A model generated the notes under the pieces. It did no database searches and had not been told where the DNA came from. It worked only from the letters and a program-made list of their open reading frames with translations. A stretch of 64,000 nucleotides of DNA from Maea johnstoni (taxonomy: Eukaryota; Annelida; Polychaeta; Spionida; Magelonidae). Position numbers and translations under genes: made by a program. Below are positions 47,801 to 60,574 of this stretch, one piece after another. Within the stretch, counting starts at the first letter, position 1; each line of letters begins with the position of its first letter. The DNA is taken from assembly GCA_963942565.1 (NCBI GenBank), contig OZ012685.1, positions 56,832,775 to 56,896,774 on the forward strand. Direction: 5' to 3'.

Positions 47801-50800
47801 AATGCATGATACACATGCACTCAAAATGCTTAGATTAAAAGAAAATTAGAGGTTTTACCTAAATTTTGAGCAAGTGGCTGTGACAGTATCTATAGTGACA
47901 TCTAGATCCATGAGGTCTTGTGTTTTTCTTATCTGTCCTCCACCACACCACATCAAAACAGAGACATCTGGAAAGGGAAGTATGAACAGTACAAAATACA
48001 GAGGAGAAACAAAATGAAATAGTGAAGGTCTAGTACTCAAAACCAAAGAAGTATTTCATGGTGAAATATGACTAATATGCAATCAGTGGGTATATGAAAT
48101 TCTATATTCCTGAAAGGGGATCAACTTTATTTACGATCTTATTACGGCATTTCAGAATGAAGATAAACAACTATGTCATGGGAGGGGGGGGGGGGGGGGG
48201 GGGGTGGGTTCTTGGCCAGATGAATGTGCCTTGCTGCCATCAGTTCGCATATCAATCAATTTCATATTTTTGCAATTTCTATTTCATTTTAGTTGTCTTA
48301 TTTCATTTCAAATGATTTAACTTTAAGCTATTTCAAAGGTTTTATTAGGATGTGACATAGGTTACGAGTGCACAAACGCATTAGGCTGAATGAGATGAAA
48401 GAATAATTTCTAAAAATGAATATCACTTACAAGGGGCAGAAAATCAACAAAACCGACATAAAAATATTGAAATGCAAGTCTGCTCCTCAATTTGAATTTT
48501 TAAATGCGAATAAAGGGCAGAGATAGGTCACTGAGTGCACTTCTGATAGACACATAATAGGAATGATTCCCAAGCCGATATGATAATGTAATTAAACCTG
48601 GTCTTAAACCTGCTAATCAAGACTGAGCCGTCTGGTCTGCTAGCTTATCTTCTAAATACTATTACAACAGGGCTTCATGGAAGGGACTTTTTGAGTAAAA
48701 AACTAACAACTTTTTTAGGCCTTACCTTGTGCGTTGTCATCCTCCTCTTCTGTGCTGACCTCCTGCCTGGCTCTCTTGGGGGGCCGGGCAGGGGAGTCCC
48801 TGGTCCTGGCTCTCTGCCTCTCTCTGTGGCTAGGACCACTAGCAGCCGGAGTATTGATCACACCCTGGAAAAACAAAGCTCATATTAGAGTTATACCTTA
48901 AGTGAGGTCAGGGGCTGACTGAAATAATGTGATTTAGGGGCCAGTTGAGCTCAAAATGAAAGAAAACCAAGGGCCCAGATTAACATTCTAATGCTCAGGA
49001 TAATTACTATTCAATTTCAGGTCTCACTAAAAGTCAAACACCACCAAACACCAACAAATGCCACTAAACGAAAATAATAAAAGCCACCAAGAAATGTTAG
49101 TATACCCCAAACGCCAACAAATGTCCATCCATGCGCAGTAAACTGGTCGGCAATCGGACGTGCAGTCATGTATTATGCCCGGGTGCCAGGGTCTGACACT
49201 TAGTTTTCAGGCTAGGGGCCCAAAAAGGTCTTTTGATAAAAAAATAAGTGGTCCAAAACAGGATTTCTGGTAATTCTATTTTGGGCCCCTTGCCTGAAAA
49301 ATCTAGGGGCATATCCCCCTGGGCCCCTGGGAAAGTCGAACCCTGGGTGCCCATGCATTTAGTGCAGGAATTAAATGTCAGCACTGCAGGAAGAATGAAG
49401 GGAGTATGTGTCTCACCACTGATTGGTTGGCAGGTGTCTTGACTTGCGAGAGATTGGAGAGTTTACTTCTTGCGAGAGCTGGAGTTCTCTTGCGAGGAAC
49501 TGCCGCTTTAGGGGATGACGTCAGGATCAGTCGCGTTCTCTCCTGGTCACGGGTGGTGGATTTCTTTTGCCTGAAGTGGAAAACAATAGGATCTTGAATT
49601 TCTACCGTATTTAGGATAAATCATGTCTAGCCAGTTGTGAGGGTCCCCAAGTCAGTGGCAAGTTTCTCTAATTAGCCCTTAACCCTTATGAAGCTGAGAC
49701 TACTTTCTTCCTAAGGCTTTTTTTATTTATTTTATTTTTTTTAGGGTCTGCCGACTAGGACTGGTAGCGATATGTTTTACCAGCCTATTCTAAACTAAAT
49801 AAAATCAATCAATCTATTAATCCCTGTAACCTGAAGGGTGGGAGGTATACCTCCTCAAGTCTGAGGCTCTACTACAGCAATGATAGCTTCCTGTAGTTGA
49901 TTGAATCACCCTTACAAAGAATATTCTTAAAACTTGCACTTTTTTTTTTTTTTTTTGGAGTCTGACAGAAAATTTCAAAACCACTTTCGTCCGTAGGACA
50001 CCAAAGGTGACTTTTTTTTCTTTTTTTTGGAGTCTGACAGGATTTTTTTTCCAAAAAAAGCTCGCAAGACAAGTAATTAAATTGGAGTGGCCTAAGCACA
50101 AAGATGCAAAGATTATTGAAAACCATCTATAGCCTGTCATGTTGGTACTTATTATATAGCTCTCACTGAGATTGCATCATTTTGTGTTGGTAGAAAAGTA
50201 GGCACTGATTTCAAAGCCTGAATGCTAATTTTGCCACCCCATGTATAAAGATTTGAAATTATATGAGTGTTGAATCTTTAAATGAGAGTTAGCATTAAAA
50301 CTGATGGATTCAACTTAATCCTTCCAGTGCTGAGGCTACTTTCATTCAAACCACAAGGACGCAAAGATTTTGAAAAACATCTAAACCATGTCATGTTTGT
50401 ATTCATGGGATAGCTCTAGCCAAGTACTCATAGATGCGTACACAAGTGACAGGGATTTAGTCATTTCTTTTAGGGTTTTAGCATCATTTTGTATTGGCCA
50501 ATTAGCCAGCAGCACCATAAGGGTAAACAGGGTCTTACCTATTAGTAACATTAGCTAGTGCTGGAGTCAGCGTCAGACCTGGAGTTTCAGGCACAGATTT
50601 CCTCTTAGCCTGAGCAGGGGCCATTCCTGGACTCCTCCTCGTTGACCTATCAGCTTGCTTTGGCTCGTGTCTTAGACTGCTCTCACTGTCTGTCTCCTGT
50701 GATTGGTTCCTAGAGTTCCCGCTGGTCGAGAGAGAGTCCAACTCTCTCCTAAACGTCTTCTCACCCTCTGACTCACTAGACTGGCTCCTTGTGAACTGGC

Positions 50801-53800
50801 TAGCTGAACCACGACTTGATTCTCTCCTAAGACTCTTTTCTTCAATTCTGGATTGCTGTATTTTTGACTTGCTGGTTGATGTTGTTGACATACTTCTCTC
50901 ATCATCCTCAGCCAAGTAAGACTCATAGCCAGCAGAAATATCTGCCCCTTTACTATGTACTTTTGCGGATTTATTCAGAGTTCTGTTGTTGGATTTTAAC
51001 GATCTGCTCAATGTTCTGTTCTGTGATTTAGATATTGAAATGGAACTGTTTTGCATCCTAGACCGCTTACTCAAATTACTGCGGTTTTGAGTAGTATTAG
51101 AGATCTTGGATTGCATTTCTTTCTCCTCTTCATCAACTTCCACATCCTCTTCCTCTTCAGTCTCACCAACGACAGGTCCACTGTCATCTTCTCTGTCACT
51201 CTCTTCCTCTTCATCATCGTCTTTCCCCTCTATCTCCTCCTCCTCCTCTTCCTCACTCAGATCACCTCCACCTTTTTCAGCTGCAAGTGAGTGTCTATCT
51301 CGCTCCTTTGTATCATAGTTCTTCTCTTCCTCACCATCCTCTACATAGTTATCTTGCATGTCCTCTTCTTCCTCCTCTTCTTCTTCCTCCTCATCTTCCT
51401 CATCAACTTCTTCATGTCCTGTATTATAGAAATAAATAATATAAATCCCAAAAATATCACCAATTTACATTGCACAGAAAGCCAAAGATTACTCTTTTCT
51501 GCTTACATTTTTTCATACAAATTTGAGAAATCCATTGAACTTATGTCCGCTATCAACTCAACTGGGTCTGAACCTATTAGGTTCCTAATATTTACAATAC
51601 ACACATATTTTCAAATAGCTTAGATGTTCATCTAAAAGAAAATTGCTATTTTCTCAAAAGAACATTGATAACATTTGTACTATGAGTTTCAAGAAAGTAT
51701 TGAAATTGTCTTTATTCTTCAGAGATAAGGAAATACATATATCTAATCTTAAGTAGGGTATTCTAGGGCTGTCATTGTTACAGACTGGATCGAAGAATCG
51801 ACATATTTCAGGTGCCGATAATCGAATCAGTAAAAATCATGAAATATCAATCCGGTCTTTAATCTTCCCACCTCCTACTTAACGGCGTACTTTCACACCA
51901 TAGTACTTCCCTGAAATTCCCTCATGTTGTTCACCGGGTTGAGAAGCTTCCAGAAAGACATTGCAAGTATGCTTGATGTTTTTCTGAAGTTTTTCCAGAC
52001 TGGTGACAGTCCCTTTGCTGCTTTGGGTGTTGTTGTGCTTAACCGATTAGTGCTACAATTCTCTCTATATATAGGTTATATTCCAGTGTTTCCTATCCTA
52101 ACGGATTCAACCAATTCGACACACACCGAAATTGACCGAATCGACAAATATTTTGTTGTTAAATAGAAGTCAATGATCATCACTTACTAGAAAGAACCTG
52201 GGCAGCAGGGCTGGTGATGATCAAAGGAACAGGACTTTGAGAAACAATGGAAGTGAGACTTCTGTTAGCCAGCTGTCTGGGTGTAGGGGAGATAATAACC
52301 TCCACTTGAGATCCCCCACCATCCTGAAATAACAACAATGAACAGTGAATATTTGAACTTTGAACTTTCAATCCATATGAACAAAGGTACATCAATGATT
52401 AACCAGCCAGTAGTGTTCGGAATCGGTCACAATTTTCAAGATCAATCATCGGTCCATCTGAACGACCGATGATCGATTAATAATCAAAGTTGTATATGCG
52501 CAGTTTTCCTTTGGTAGTCTTGGCTTGTTCAATGGTTCTTGGCTCCATTTTTGTAAAGAAGCTAATCTAACTCTCTTTAAATACCCCTTGAACCCCTTAG
52601 TTTTACTTGTTACAGCACTGCTTGATATTAATTAAGATTTTGCAGGCTTTAGTGGAGTCTCTTAATTGATCAATAGGCTATTTCTAGATACAATTTATTT
52701 TTTCAAAATAATCAAAATAATCGATCTTATAAAATTGCAATCGATCATCAAAATCAGAGGTTGAATGAGCGATTAATCGGCATGTCCGATTAATCGGACA
52801 ATCCCTACCAGCCAGTATGAGCATACATGAAATAATCAATCATTTGCAAGGATTCTTTCATATGTATGGTCATTAACACATTTTAAGCAAAATAGTAATC
52901 TATGTTAGACTTGTACAACTTTAAAAGTATTCTCTGTCACTAATGATTCAGGTAAATAAGTTACAGTCACCTTTTCAATATCAATTGACCACTATTAAAG
53001 CCCCTTTTCGATAAATGTTGAAATTGACTGTTATGGCTATTCTTTAAAGATCAATTTATCACAAATCTAAATTGCATAAATGGTGTGAGTTTGAGACAGG
53101 GTCTTAGCCTGAATTTCAAAAATGCATGTCCAAAAAAGCAATTCCAAAATGTCTGCCCATCTAGATTTATCTACTAATCTACTTTTTATCTATATAGTAG
53201 TATACCAACTACATCTAATAGCCTATTGCGTCAAAAAGGGCAATTTACACTTTAGCTATGTCGTAGAAGAAATTTTTGCCTGTCCAAAGGGGAGATTTTT
53301 AGGATACTGCCTGTCCAAAAGACAGGCAAGACGGGTCCTGGCTAGGTCCCTGGTTTGAGAGCAGGATGGTCTTACTTACACGGCTGCTACTTGATACTGA
53401 AGACGGGGCTGGTGATTCCCAATTCCTCACCAAACTGAAAGTCCTTACTGTTGTTTTCCTATTCCCCCTAAAATCAGTTTATAAATATTAAGCGTGGTTA
53501 ATAGACTTTCAAAATATATAATATGATAATGGTGAGCGAGAGTCAACATGGAGGAAATGCTGTCTGTCAAGGTAAGGTACTTGGAGGTAGGGATGTCATC
53601 GATAGTCGACAAATCGATGAATCGACATTTTCACTTTGTCAATCAAATCAAATTGAATGGTTGGGTATCGAATCGAAATAATCGATATTCTGTACCCCAC
53701 TGACCCCAACAATGGCGTATGATTATTAATAAAAATTACACTTTTTCCAGACATATTCCTAAATATGATTAATGCAAATGAAACTCTGACTAAATATTGA

Positions 53801-55388
53801 AGTATTTTCTATGGCTTTTGTAAAAGAAATTGGAAGGAATGGTGTGCTTTACTCAGGCATATGGCCAAGACACAGGGTATCTTCGGACAACCAAAATAAA
53901 GAGATATCAGGACATCCCTATAAATATGTGTGCCCTCCCTAGGAGCACGTTACAGTGTATCGAATCGAATCGAATCAAAAAATATATCAATTAATCAAAT
54001 CGATAAAATTTCATATCAATGACATCACTACTTGGAGGAGACATACAAGAAACAAGATACAATGTTCAACCGATTAGAATATTTTTTATATTATAAATTC
54101 ATATAATATGCAGGGCTCGAAATTAGGGGGTGCCAGGAGACGAGGGCTCCCTTGAATTCCACTGCGGCTCCCTCAAATTTCTGCAGGGAGCCCAAAAATG
54201 TACTGGTTTTAATACACAGTTCATCTGTAAGTGGCTTCTGAAGATGAAAATGGGCTCCCTGGAAAAAATCTTAATTTCGAGCCCTGATATGTGTATTATT
54301 CTTCAACATAGACCTATCGACATGGATACCTAATAGCATATGGCCAATGGACCTCAACATGTTGACTGATTAGAGTATCAGAGTTTATATATTCAAATAT
54401 GAGTTTACCCGGGGGACGGAGAAAGTTAATTGCTTGTCAAAAGAATGTGATAATAGGTTTTTCCCCAATGTCTATGTGTTACCTATGAATAAGGGAACCC
54501 ATCATTTGGTGAAAATGGCGTCTCAAACAATTGCATAGTGTATTCAGATATGGGGAAATATTGGAAAGTCATCAAGGCAGATTAAAAAAGTTATGTATTA
54601 AAATGAATTATATCTTAATTATACACGTAGTATGTACACAGGTATTTTGGAAAAATGTTGACTTCATAATTTTATAGTGTCACTTAGAAAAGTATAGTCT
54701 TTATATTAAACAATTTATAAAATAAAACAAATATGTATCTGTATTTATATGAAAAATGTTTAAACCCCTAAAAATCTGGAGACATGAAAAAGAAAGAATG
54801 GGCACAGTCCAGACAACTTCTGAAAAATTTGATAATTAAAAAAAAAAAAACTCCTCTTTTACTTGAAAAAATGTCTGAAAAATCTTAACATTTCTTTTAA
54901 GAAGTTCAAAGTAAAATGGCATGGTCCATTATGGGTTGAACTACTGAGTGATACCCTTCTCCACCATCCACTCATAGACTATCAGAGCATATCATGATTC
55001 ATGAAGTGAGGACTTCAAGTTCCAAGTTGTGATTTTTTTTGTAAAACAATACCTCTCTGACAGTTTAAAGTAATAATTGGAATGGTTTCGGCAATGTGGA
55101 TTTTTCAAGCATTAAAGCCATTTGTTTATGCTGCCATTTACTATTTGTACCCTGAAGTTAACAAAAACCAAAATGATACATTTTTTTTTATATTTCTGGT
55201 TTGCATTTCCCGCCAGAATGAACAGATCTAAATAAAGTAACTTCACCGACAGATAGTTTGGAAGGCTTTATCTTCTTTTGCTTATATACTTACAAAGGTC
55301 TCTTAAATCTATTGTACTTTTCATTTCGAGGACCGTCCGCTCTGTAAGTAACACTTATTTGAGAACTTTGTGAGTCTGATTGTGACAT
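44877..55388 (-). CDS. CENPU: Centromere protein U (CENP-U, MLF1IP), 12 coding exons
   Basis: CENP-U is part of the inner-kinetochore CENP-O/P/Q/U/R group of the constitutive centromere network. Coding exons: 55294-55388, 53380-53467, 52188-52323, 50539-51418, 49417-49570, 48726-48864, 47859-47967, 46979-47057, 46535-46582, 46159-46220, 45597-45741, 44877-44996. They total 2,055 nt, or 684 codons plus stop. The last 187 residues align with the human core of similar size: VSVLMWCGGG (human DIVHIWCPEG), RALKQFYLEV (IATFYVNV), the coiled coil LEADIAKLKKVSEE, GLSKFITGIQSL, and the end PALLKESQITLQSI...NNKMERWLAQS. The protein is much longer than human CENP-U (418) because exon 4 codes a strongly acidic Glu/Asp run followed by a Ser/Arg/Asn-rich tract (about residues 107-400). 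A basic SPARPPKRARQE patch in exon 6 looks like a nuclear localisation signal. The gene is convergent with ATAD5. Human alignment is from memory; the N-terminal half is assigned by splice phase only. Confidence 0.88.
45094..45304. mobile_element. TA-flanked MITE with TACTGTAG ends
   Basis: TACTGTAGAACACA and TGTGGTCTACAGTA form the terminal inverted repeat. The 211 nt contain several TAGCG/CGCTA palindromes and are CpG-rich at the centre. It lies in the last CENP-U intron. Confidence 0.7.
47170..47410. repeat. Unclassified repeat-like segment in a CENP-U intron
   Basis: It has AGTAGCCC/GGGCTACT phrases and mirror-like ends related to the GGGCTAGT-marked hAT-like elements at 30040 and 62924. 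The ends cannot be set. Confidence 0.35.
48183..48204. repeat. Poly-G run of about 22
   Basis: An uninterrupted G run in a CENP-U intron, matched by the poly-C run at 20994. Confidence 0.95.
49187..49345 (+). mobile_element. hAT-like MITE, family J
   Basis: The ends CAGGGTCTGACACTTAG and AAGTCGAACCCTG bound 159 nt, with GGTGC on both flanks. A relative lies at 29312. Confidence 0.6.
49679..50215 (-). mobile_element. TTAA-flanked MITE, family A, split by an insertion
   Basis: The reversed right end (TTAACCCTTATGAAGCTGAG, ACTACTTT) at 49679-49712 and the family interior at 50085-50215 are separated by about 370 nt. The insert includes a LINE 3' end at 49715-49825. Confidence 0.6.
49715..49825 (+). 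mobile_element. LINE 3' end with (AATC)n tail
   Basis: GGTAGCGATATGTTTTACCA, then AATAAAATCAATCAATC. The short AATC repeat after an AATAAA-like signal is a common ending of CR1/Jockey-type elements. Only about 100 nt are present. Confidence 0.5.
50314..50525 (-). mobile_element. TTAA-flanked MITE, family A, about 10 nt from a CENP-U donor
   Basis: A full-length reversed copy (TTAATCCTTCCAGTGCTGAG ... CAGCACCATAAGGGTAA). It ends about 11 nt before the donor GT of CENP-U exon 4 (50537-50538). Confidence 0.8.
51756..52165. mobile_element. Decayed hAT-like element
   Basis: TAGGGCTGTCATTGTTAC and repeated TCGAATC/GATTCGA phrases resemble family E (53588). The right end is not found. Confidence 0.4.
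52411..52807. mobile_element. hAT-like MITE, family F
   Basis: TAGTGTTCGGAATCGG ... TCGGACAATCCCTA with a perfect 8-nt duplication CCAGCCAG (52403-52410, 52808-52815). The interior is palindromic around GATCGAT and GATTAATC. Confidence 0.8.
53097..53352 (+). mobile_element. hAT-like element with CAGGG ends next to a CENP-U donor
   Basis: CAGGGTCTTAGCCTG ... GGCTAGGTCCCTG with a perfect 8-nt duplication GTTTGAGA (53089-53096, 53353-53360). The ends resemble family D; the interior differs. The duplication ends about 18 nt from the donor GT of CENP-U exon 2. Confidence 0.8.
53588..54030 (+). mobile_element. hAT-like MITE, family E (full copy)
   Basis: TAGGGATGTCATCGATAGTC ... CAATGACATCACTA with a perfect 8-nt duplication CTTGGAGG (53580-53587, 54031-54038). 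The interior is rich in ATCGAT-type palindromes. Confidence 0.85.
54111..54286. mobile_element. hAT-like MITE, family I
   Basis: Perfect 15-nt ends CAGGGCTCGAAATTA / TAATTTCGAGCCCTG around 176 nt, with GGGCTCCCT-type mirror phrases inside. ATATG occurs on both flanks. Confidence 0.75.
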
Positions 55389-55560
55389 TTTGTTTTTCAA
55401 AGGTTGTTGGTCGAACGATTCGCATGAACCGGATTACAGCGGTGCAATTTGTGCCTGCCACGAGTTGGTGCGACGGATTTGTGAATCGGTAGGACGCACC
55501 TAGCGGCGGAGTGTAAAACTAATGTGGGCGTGGTACATATCTTGTGATCGTGTACAATAA
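55389..55560 (-). promoter_or_regulatory. Likely promoter and 5' leader of CENP-U
   Basis: About 170 nt upstream of the CENP-U ATG is CpG-rich (the cluster at 55400-55510 includes CGGCGG) in otherwise AT-rich DNA. The position and base composition fit a promoter. No clear single factor site was recognised. Confidence 0.35.
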
Positions 55561-58500
55561 CAAGATCAGTTGATCTATAATATTGACTCCAATGTGCTAA
55601 CCATCGGATTTAAACTAACCATGGAAAGGTTGAAAAAAATTATGAAAGCTACGAATAGCTGATAGTGGGCACTTTTTCAATGATCATGTAAATGTTTCAT
55701 CATGTATACCATGCTTATCTACATTTTCTCCTTTAGGCTTTCTGGACTGGAGCTGATGTTTCACTACATCTCTTTGAAACTACAATTTGAACAGTAATGT
55801 AAACATTTAGAGCTGAACTTTTCCCTTGCTATATCGTCCAAAAGGTCCATACCAAGCGTTCCTGATGATGGCTTACCTTTCTCTTATTCTGAGTGTGCCT
55901 CAATGGGAATGTTTATTTTAAAGTCTACTTAAAAATAATGACCTGGACATTAAATATTCAATGATCAATTTTTCAATTTCTATTGAGTGTTTGTTTATTG
56001 TTGCAGATTGATGATTGTCAAATGTATATAATTCAATGTTAGAAATATACAGTATGCAAGTCCATACAGTCAAAATAATATCCTTCAAATCCAAGGTTTC
56101 AACCAAGAAAAGGTTTTGGTAAAAGAATAAAGAAATGCCTTCATGGCTCTGGTTTTGGTGTAAACTAATGAATATGAGTAAATGTGTAGATCAATAATGT
56201 AAATTTCAGTTTTTGTAGAAACAATGTACAAAGTGACGAAAAAGACAACAAAAGGAACAATCATAAGATATAAAATGTTTATTTTTGCCATCATTAGTAT
56301 GAGATTACAGATACATGTTTAAGAATTACCTAAAATCATTTTTTCTTGATATACAATACAGTATGACCTCTTGAGTCTGCAGGTTTTCAGGTCAACTATA
56401 TCATGTTTATATGCACACGATAGAAATAGACAAATGAAACATCTTTATATACACAGTTCACTTCTCAAAATTGTACACACAAAGAATACAATTATCATGA
56501 CAGAGGTGAAAGAAATAAAATGCAAAAATTTATGTACACCTTATAATATAATATTTCCACTTGGAAGTAAAAGCAAGACACTGGTAGCCATCAGTTGTCC
56601 CTTAGGTTAGCCCAATACTGATATGCAAAAATAATATTTGGTTAAAACAAATGATGAACAGTACTCCCTCTTCCCCTCTTGCTTCCCCAGGCTCTTTACA
56701 CTTTACATGGAAGTCATCTGTAGAAGAAAGGAACAGTACGGTCAACTTAAAGCCAATTCAATTCAAGTTATTTCTTGTTTTTGACTTATTCAGAACAGGT
56801 TTGAGAATAAAAGTATTCCACTGTCTTGTGAAGATAAAAAAATTAAAATCGGTCATGGTGTTGAAGATCTTGGATTATTCTCCATCTTTGCTTTAAAGAA
56901 GCACTGGTCAACCAATCCAGATTTCTTGAAAAGTAATGCTTTGAGCTGGGATACAACTTTCAAAGTTTTCAAAGGTATGGCCTCATGATATCATTTCTTA
57001 ATGAATGTTTGTACCTACCGCTAGCCTTGATTATTGACTTTGAAGAACACAACATATATATGAGACCAAATCTTAATGGAATTGATTTCTAATACCTCTC
57101 AACCAATGAATGTCTACCAGTATATTGTTATTACACAGAAAGAGAACAGAGAAGACCCATTTGTGATGCATATACCATGTGGTGCTCACTACCAACATCG
57201 ATTATAACAAACATAAAATCATCATGGTGTAATGAAGAACGTCCCAGATCTACAAGACACTCAAAACACATAAAAATATCTTGGGACTCACAACTTATGA
57301 TAGCCGGTTAGCTGAATTGCCATACAAAAATTCCACTGTGATGCTAAGAAAATAATAAATCCACAGTATATGTACAGAGCAAGGTATGGGATAGATCTAC
57401 CTGATGGTAAAGGAACCTTTTTTTCCTGCCAATTTCCTCTTACCTCAATTAGATGATTACTGCCATTAGTTAGACTATATCATATGAAAATGGCTATATC
57501 CGTATCATAGTACACCACCTATGTTTCATACATATAGCCATATGTACAACTACTTAATGTGACATCTTGTTAAAAAATAATAAAGCTTTGTGGGAAATCC
57601 CCATTACATCGCCATACTCCATCTTCATGACACAGGTGAAGAGTGGAGACAAAGATGTGATCAGCAGTGAGTGAAATGTACACCTGAATGGAATGAAATG
57701 CACAGCTAAGGATATCAGTAAAAACTACCCAAGTACAGGGACTTACCCAGCCAAGAGTCATTTTGACTTCCTAACATTAGATTTTTGGCAAAATGAAACC
57801 CAGTAGTATTTTGTAAGATTTTTTTTTTTTTGAGTCCAAGTAAATATTTCTCCTAAATATGGCAGAAAAAGTGATGATAATCAAAATTCAAATTCTGAGA
57901 TGAGGAGCAGCGGGTATTCCATATGCTGAGTTCACATTCCCCTTATCACACTCCCTGGTGTAGATTAGTATCATATTCCCTCAAAGGAAATAATATCAGA
58001 TTATTGTATCAAGTTGACCACTAAGGGTTATTTGTGGAGCAGGTATTGTTTAGGCAATGGAACATAATGCACTGACATAAATGCAAAGCAAACATTAAAA
58101 GCTGTGAACTAAAAATAAGTAAATAATGGAGAACCTACGTGGATGGTCCAACCATGAGTATCAAACACAATGAACTTGCAGTACAGTCTAGCATATCAAT
58201 TGAGCAACCATTATATCTTTTCTAGAAAGTCAGACACCATGTTATGATTATGAAATATAATTATCTAAGACCAGGACATATCCAGAAACTTTCAAGAGTC
58301 TGAAATTATTGTGCAAATACTGTAACATTCAACAGTGATGAAACCCCTGTCTCTTGCCTGGTACATAACCCAGAATTATTTTTATTTTGAATGGGGGTAG
58401 TCACCTTATCAGTAGTCCCCTCTAACAAATACTGAGGGTGCAATCATAATAGTAACTCCAACATGACTGATGCACTATACATGGTTCTGCCAGTTAAAAC

Positions 58501-60215
58501 TAAAATTTCCATAGGACATTTCATCATGCATTCTGATGTAATCCACAAAAGATCCAAGATTTCTTTTATTGATACAAGACTTTCTAAGAAGTCAGATTAT
58601 TGCCATGTAAAAATGTAAGAATATAGGGTACCAATTTCAATGAATTCAAGTTATAAAAGATTCTCATCAACAACTTCAAAGGATATTGAAATTATGACTC
58701 AGGATTAAAAGCTATATAAGACATTTTTCATTCACCGTTTGAAACTGACAAGTATTTTCAGGTGCACCGATCATGACTGACAAGTGGACAATAAAACTAT
58801 CATTATTCCTACTCTATTTAAACATCCATGCACAATTCTCCTCCTTTTGATGCAAAATGTTTTACTCTGTATTTACTCAGTTAGTTAATACTATCTTAGA
58901 TTCAGTAGATATTTTCCCCTTATTACGAGAAGATATGATTCACGGTATTGTCTTCATTTAAAATAGCAAAGCAAAACCAAGCTATTTTTCTAAACTGTTA
59001 CCATTGTAGGGTAGACCAGAATTGTGTCAATAAAATCCATTTCTTAGCTAAGAACTAACTTTTAAAAACAGCAGTTACATAGAAAAAAATATGTGCGAGT
59101 TTATGTAAGAAACTCACAGGGAAAACAATGTAGAGTATCAATTTGAAATGACTTGCATGCAGTATCCACATTCAGCACAAATACCTTCACATATACAGAT
59201 GATACAGATAGGGAAAAAGAGGTGCATCTAGATATAATATGTTTAAATTCATCTACCTTCATTCAGTGTGAAACCTCTAGCTATGAACCTCATAGCCAAC
59301 ATGATGTAGCAGTCCAACTTTATTCTTAGATATTTTGGAAAACCATCACCTCATGTGAGTCCATGTCTTGGTGGTTTCAGAGTATAATCTTTTAGTAGAT
59401 CATCTTTTTCCTAGTAAGGCAGTAGAATTGTACATTACATTCTATTGCATGTCAGATATTTTCACTGGGAGGTCATAAATCAGACGCAAAGCTTAATGCA
59501 CATCTTTTTCCCTGACCGAAAAAAATGGACACCATAATAGTGTCCTATACAGGCCACTGAGAACAATGAATATCACATCACATCAAGTGTTTCAAACAAT
59601 CAATAATGCATGATTGCTAAAGAATCAAACAGTGAATCTATTTATCTCCCTGATAAGTTTTCGTTTTCATTTGCACATACTACACTTATTTCAAATAAAC
59701 CTTATAATCAAAATATGCCCATGAAACAAATTATAATCTGTGTTGATTTCTACAAATATTTCAACCCTCATTTTTCGTAAACACACCCCATAAGATAATT
59801 AGCTGATGTCTAAGTCAACCAGAAGTGTTCTCTTCCATTATAATGAACTCTCTTATTTACACTTTTCAAAATTACATACATTACTTCCATTTTTATCTAT
59901 AGCCAGGACCAAGACCCTTTATAACTAAATATCAACGATGAACCTATTGCCCTCACCAGGGAATGGTGCTCAACTACCATTTAGTGAAATATTGGAAACA
60001 CTTTCCAAATTGTCCTACAGAACTAGTACACAGTCAAAAACTTGTCTAGTGGACTTAGCTAATTGGTTGTCTTGGTTAGTTTGTGTTTAAAGAACGGGTG
60101 AGTATGTTTTTTTGTCTCAACTAGAGTAGGAGACCAACTTAACCTACAAGGGTAGTAGAAATTCAAATAAAAAGGCATCAGCCCTACTTGGAAGATTTTG
60201 AAAAGAAAACACTTC
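55560..60215. other. Repeat-poor non-coding stretch between CENP-U and the tetraspanin
   Basis: About 4.6 kb of AT-rich single-copy DNA with no gene, no intact MITE and only a SINE tail at 57855-57900. The low repeat load beside such dense neighbours, and its place just downstream of the tetraspanin stop, would fit a long 3' UTR of that gene; TTTATT at 56279 could be its polyadenylation signal. This is an inference. Confidence 0.4.
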
Positions 60216-60218
60216 TAG

Positions 60219-60427
60219 TTTGACCCTTATGCTGCTAATGGCTAATTTGGCCAAAACAAAATGATGCAAAAACCTGAAAAATGACTGAAGCCCTGGCATA
60301 TGGGTACTCATCTGAGAGAACTCACTAAAAGCTATCCAGTGAATACCAAAACGACAGGGTTTAGATGATTTTCAAAAATCTTTGCATCCTTGTGATTTGG
60401 ACGTAAGTAGCCTCAGTATCCCTAACT
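60219..60427 (+). mobile_element. TTAA-type MITE, family A, after the tetraspanin stop
   Basis: ACCCTTATGCTGCTAATGG, GATGCAAAAACCTGAAAAAT and AAGTAGCCTCAG follow the family. The terminal TTAA sites have decayed to TTGA and CTAAC. Confidence 0.75.
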
Positions 60428-60574
60428 GTATATGGCAAGACCCCTTATGAAAACCCTTCCCAGAGAGCGGAGGAGCCCATGAGGCACCTGGTGTTTGTAT
60501 TTAAGTACTGCCGACCACCACCAGGTGGCGTTTCATGTAAGTATCTGTTGCTGGGACTGTAGGGTCGAGCTGTA

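Noticed and set aside
51106-51318. Ser-rich open frame on the plus strand
   Set aside because: Antisense reading of the acidic CENP-U exon.
57570-57761. 63-codon open frame with MTLGWVSPCTWVVF start
   Set aside because: No splice sites, no family and isolated in a non-coding island.
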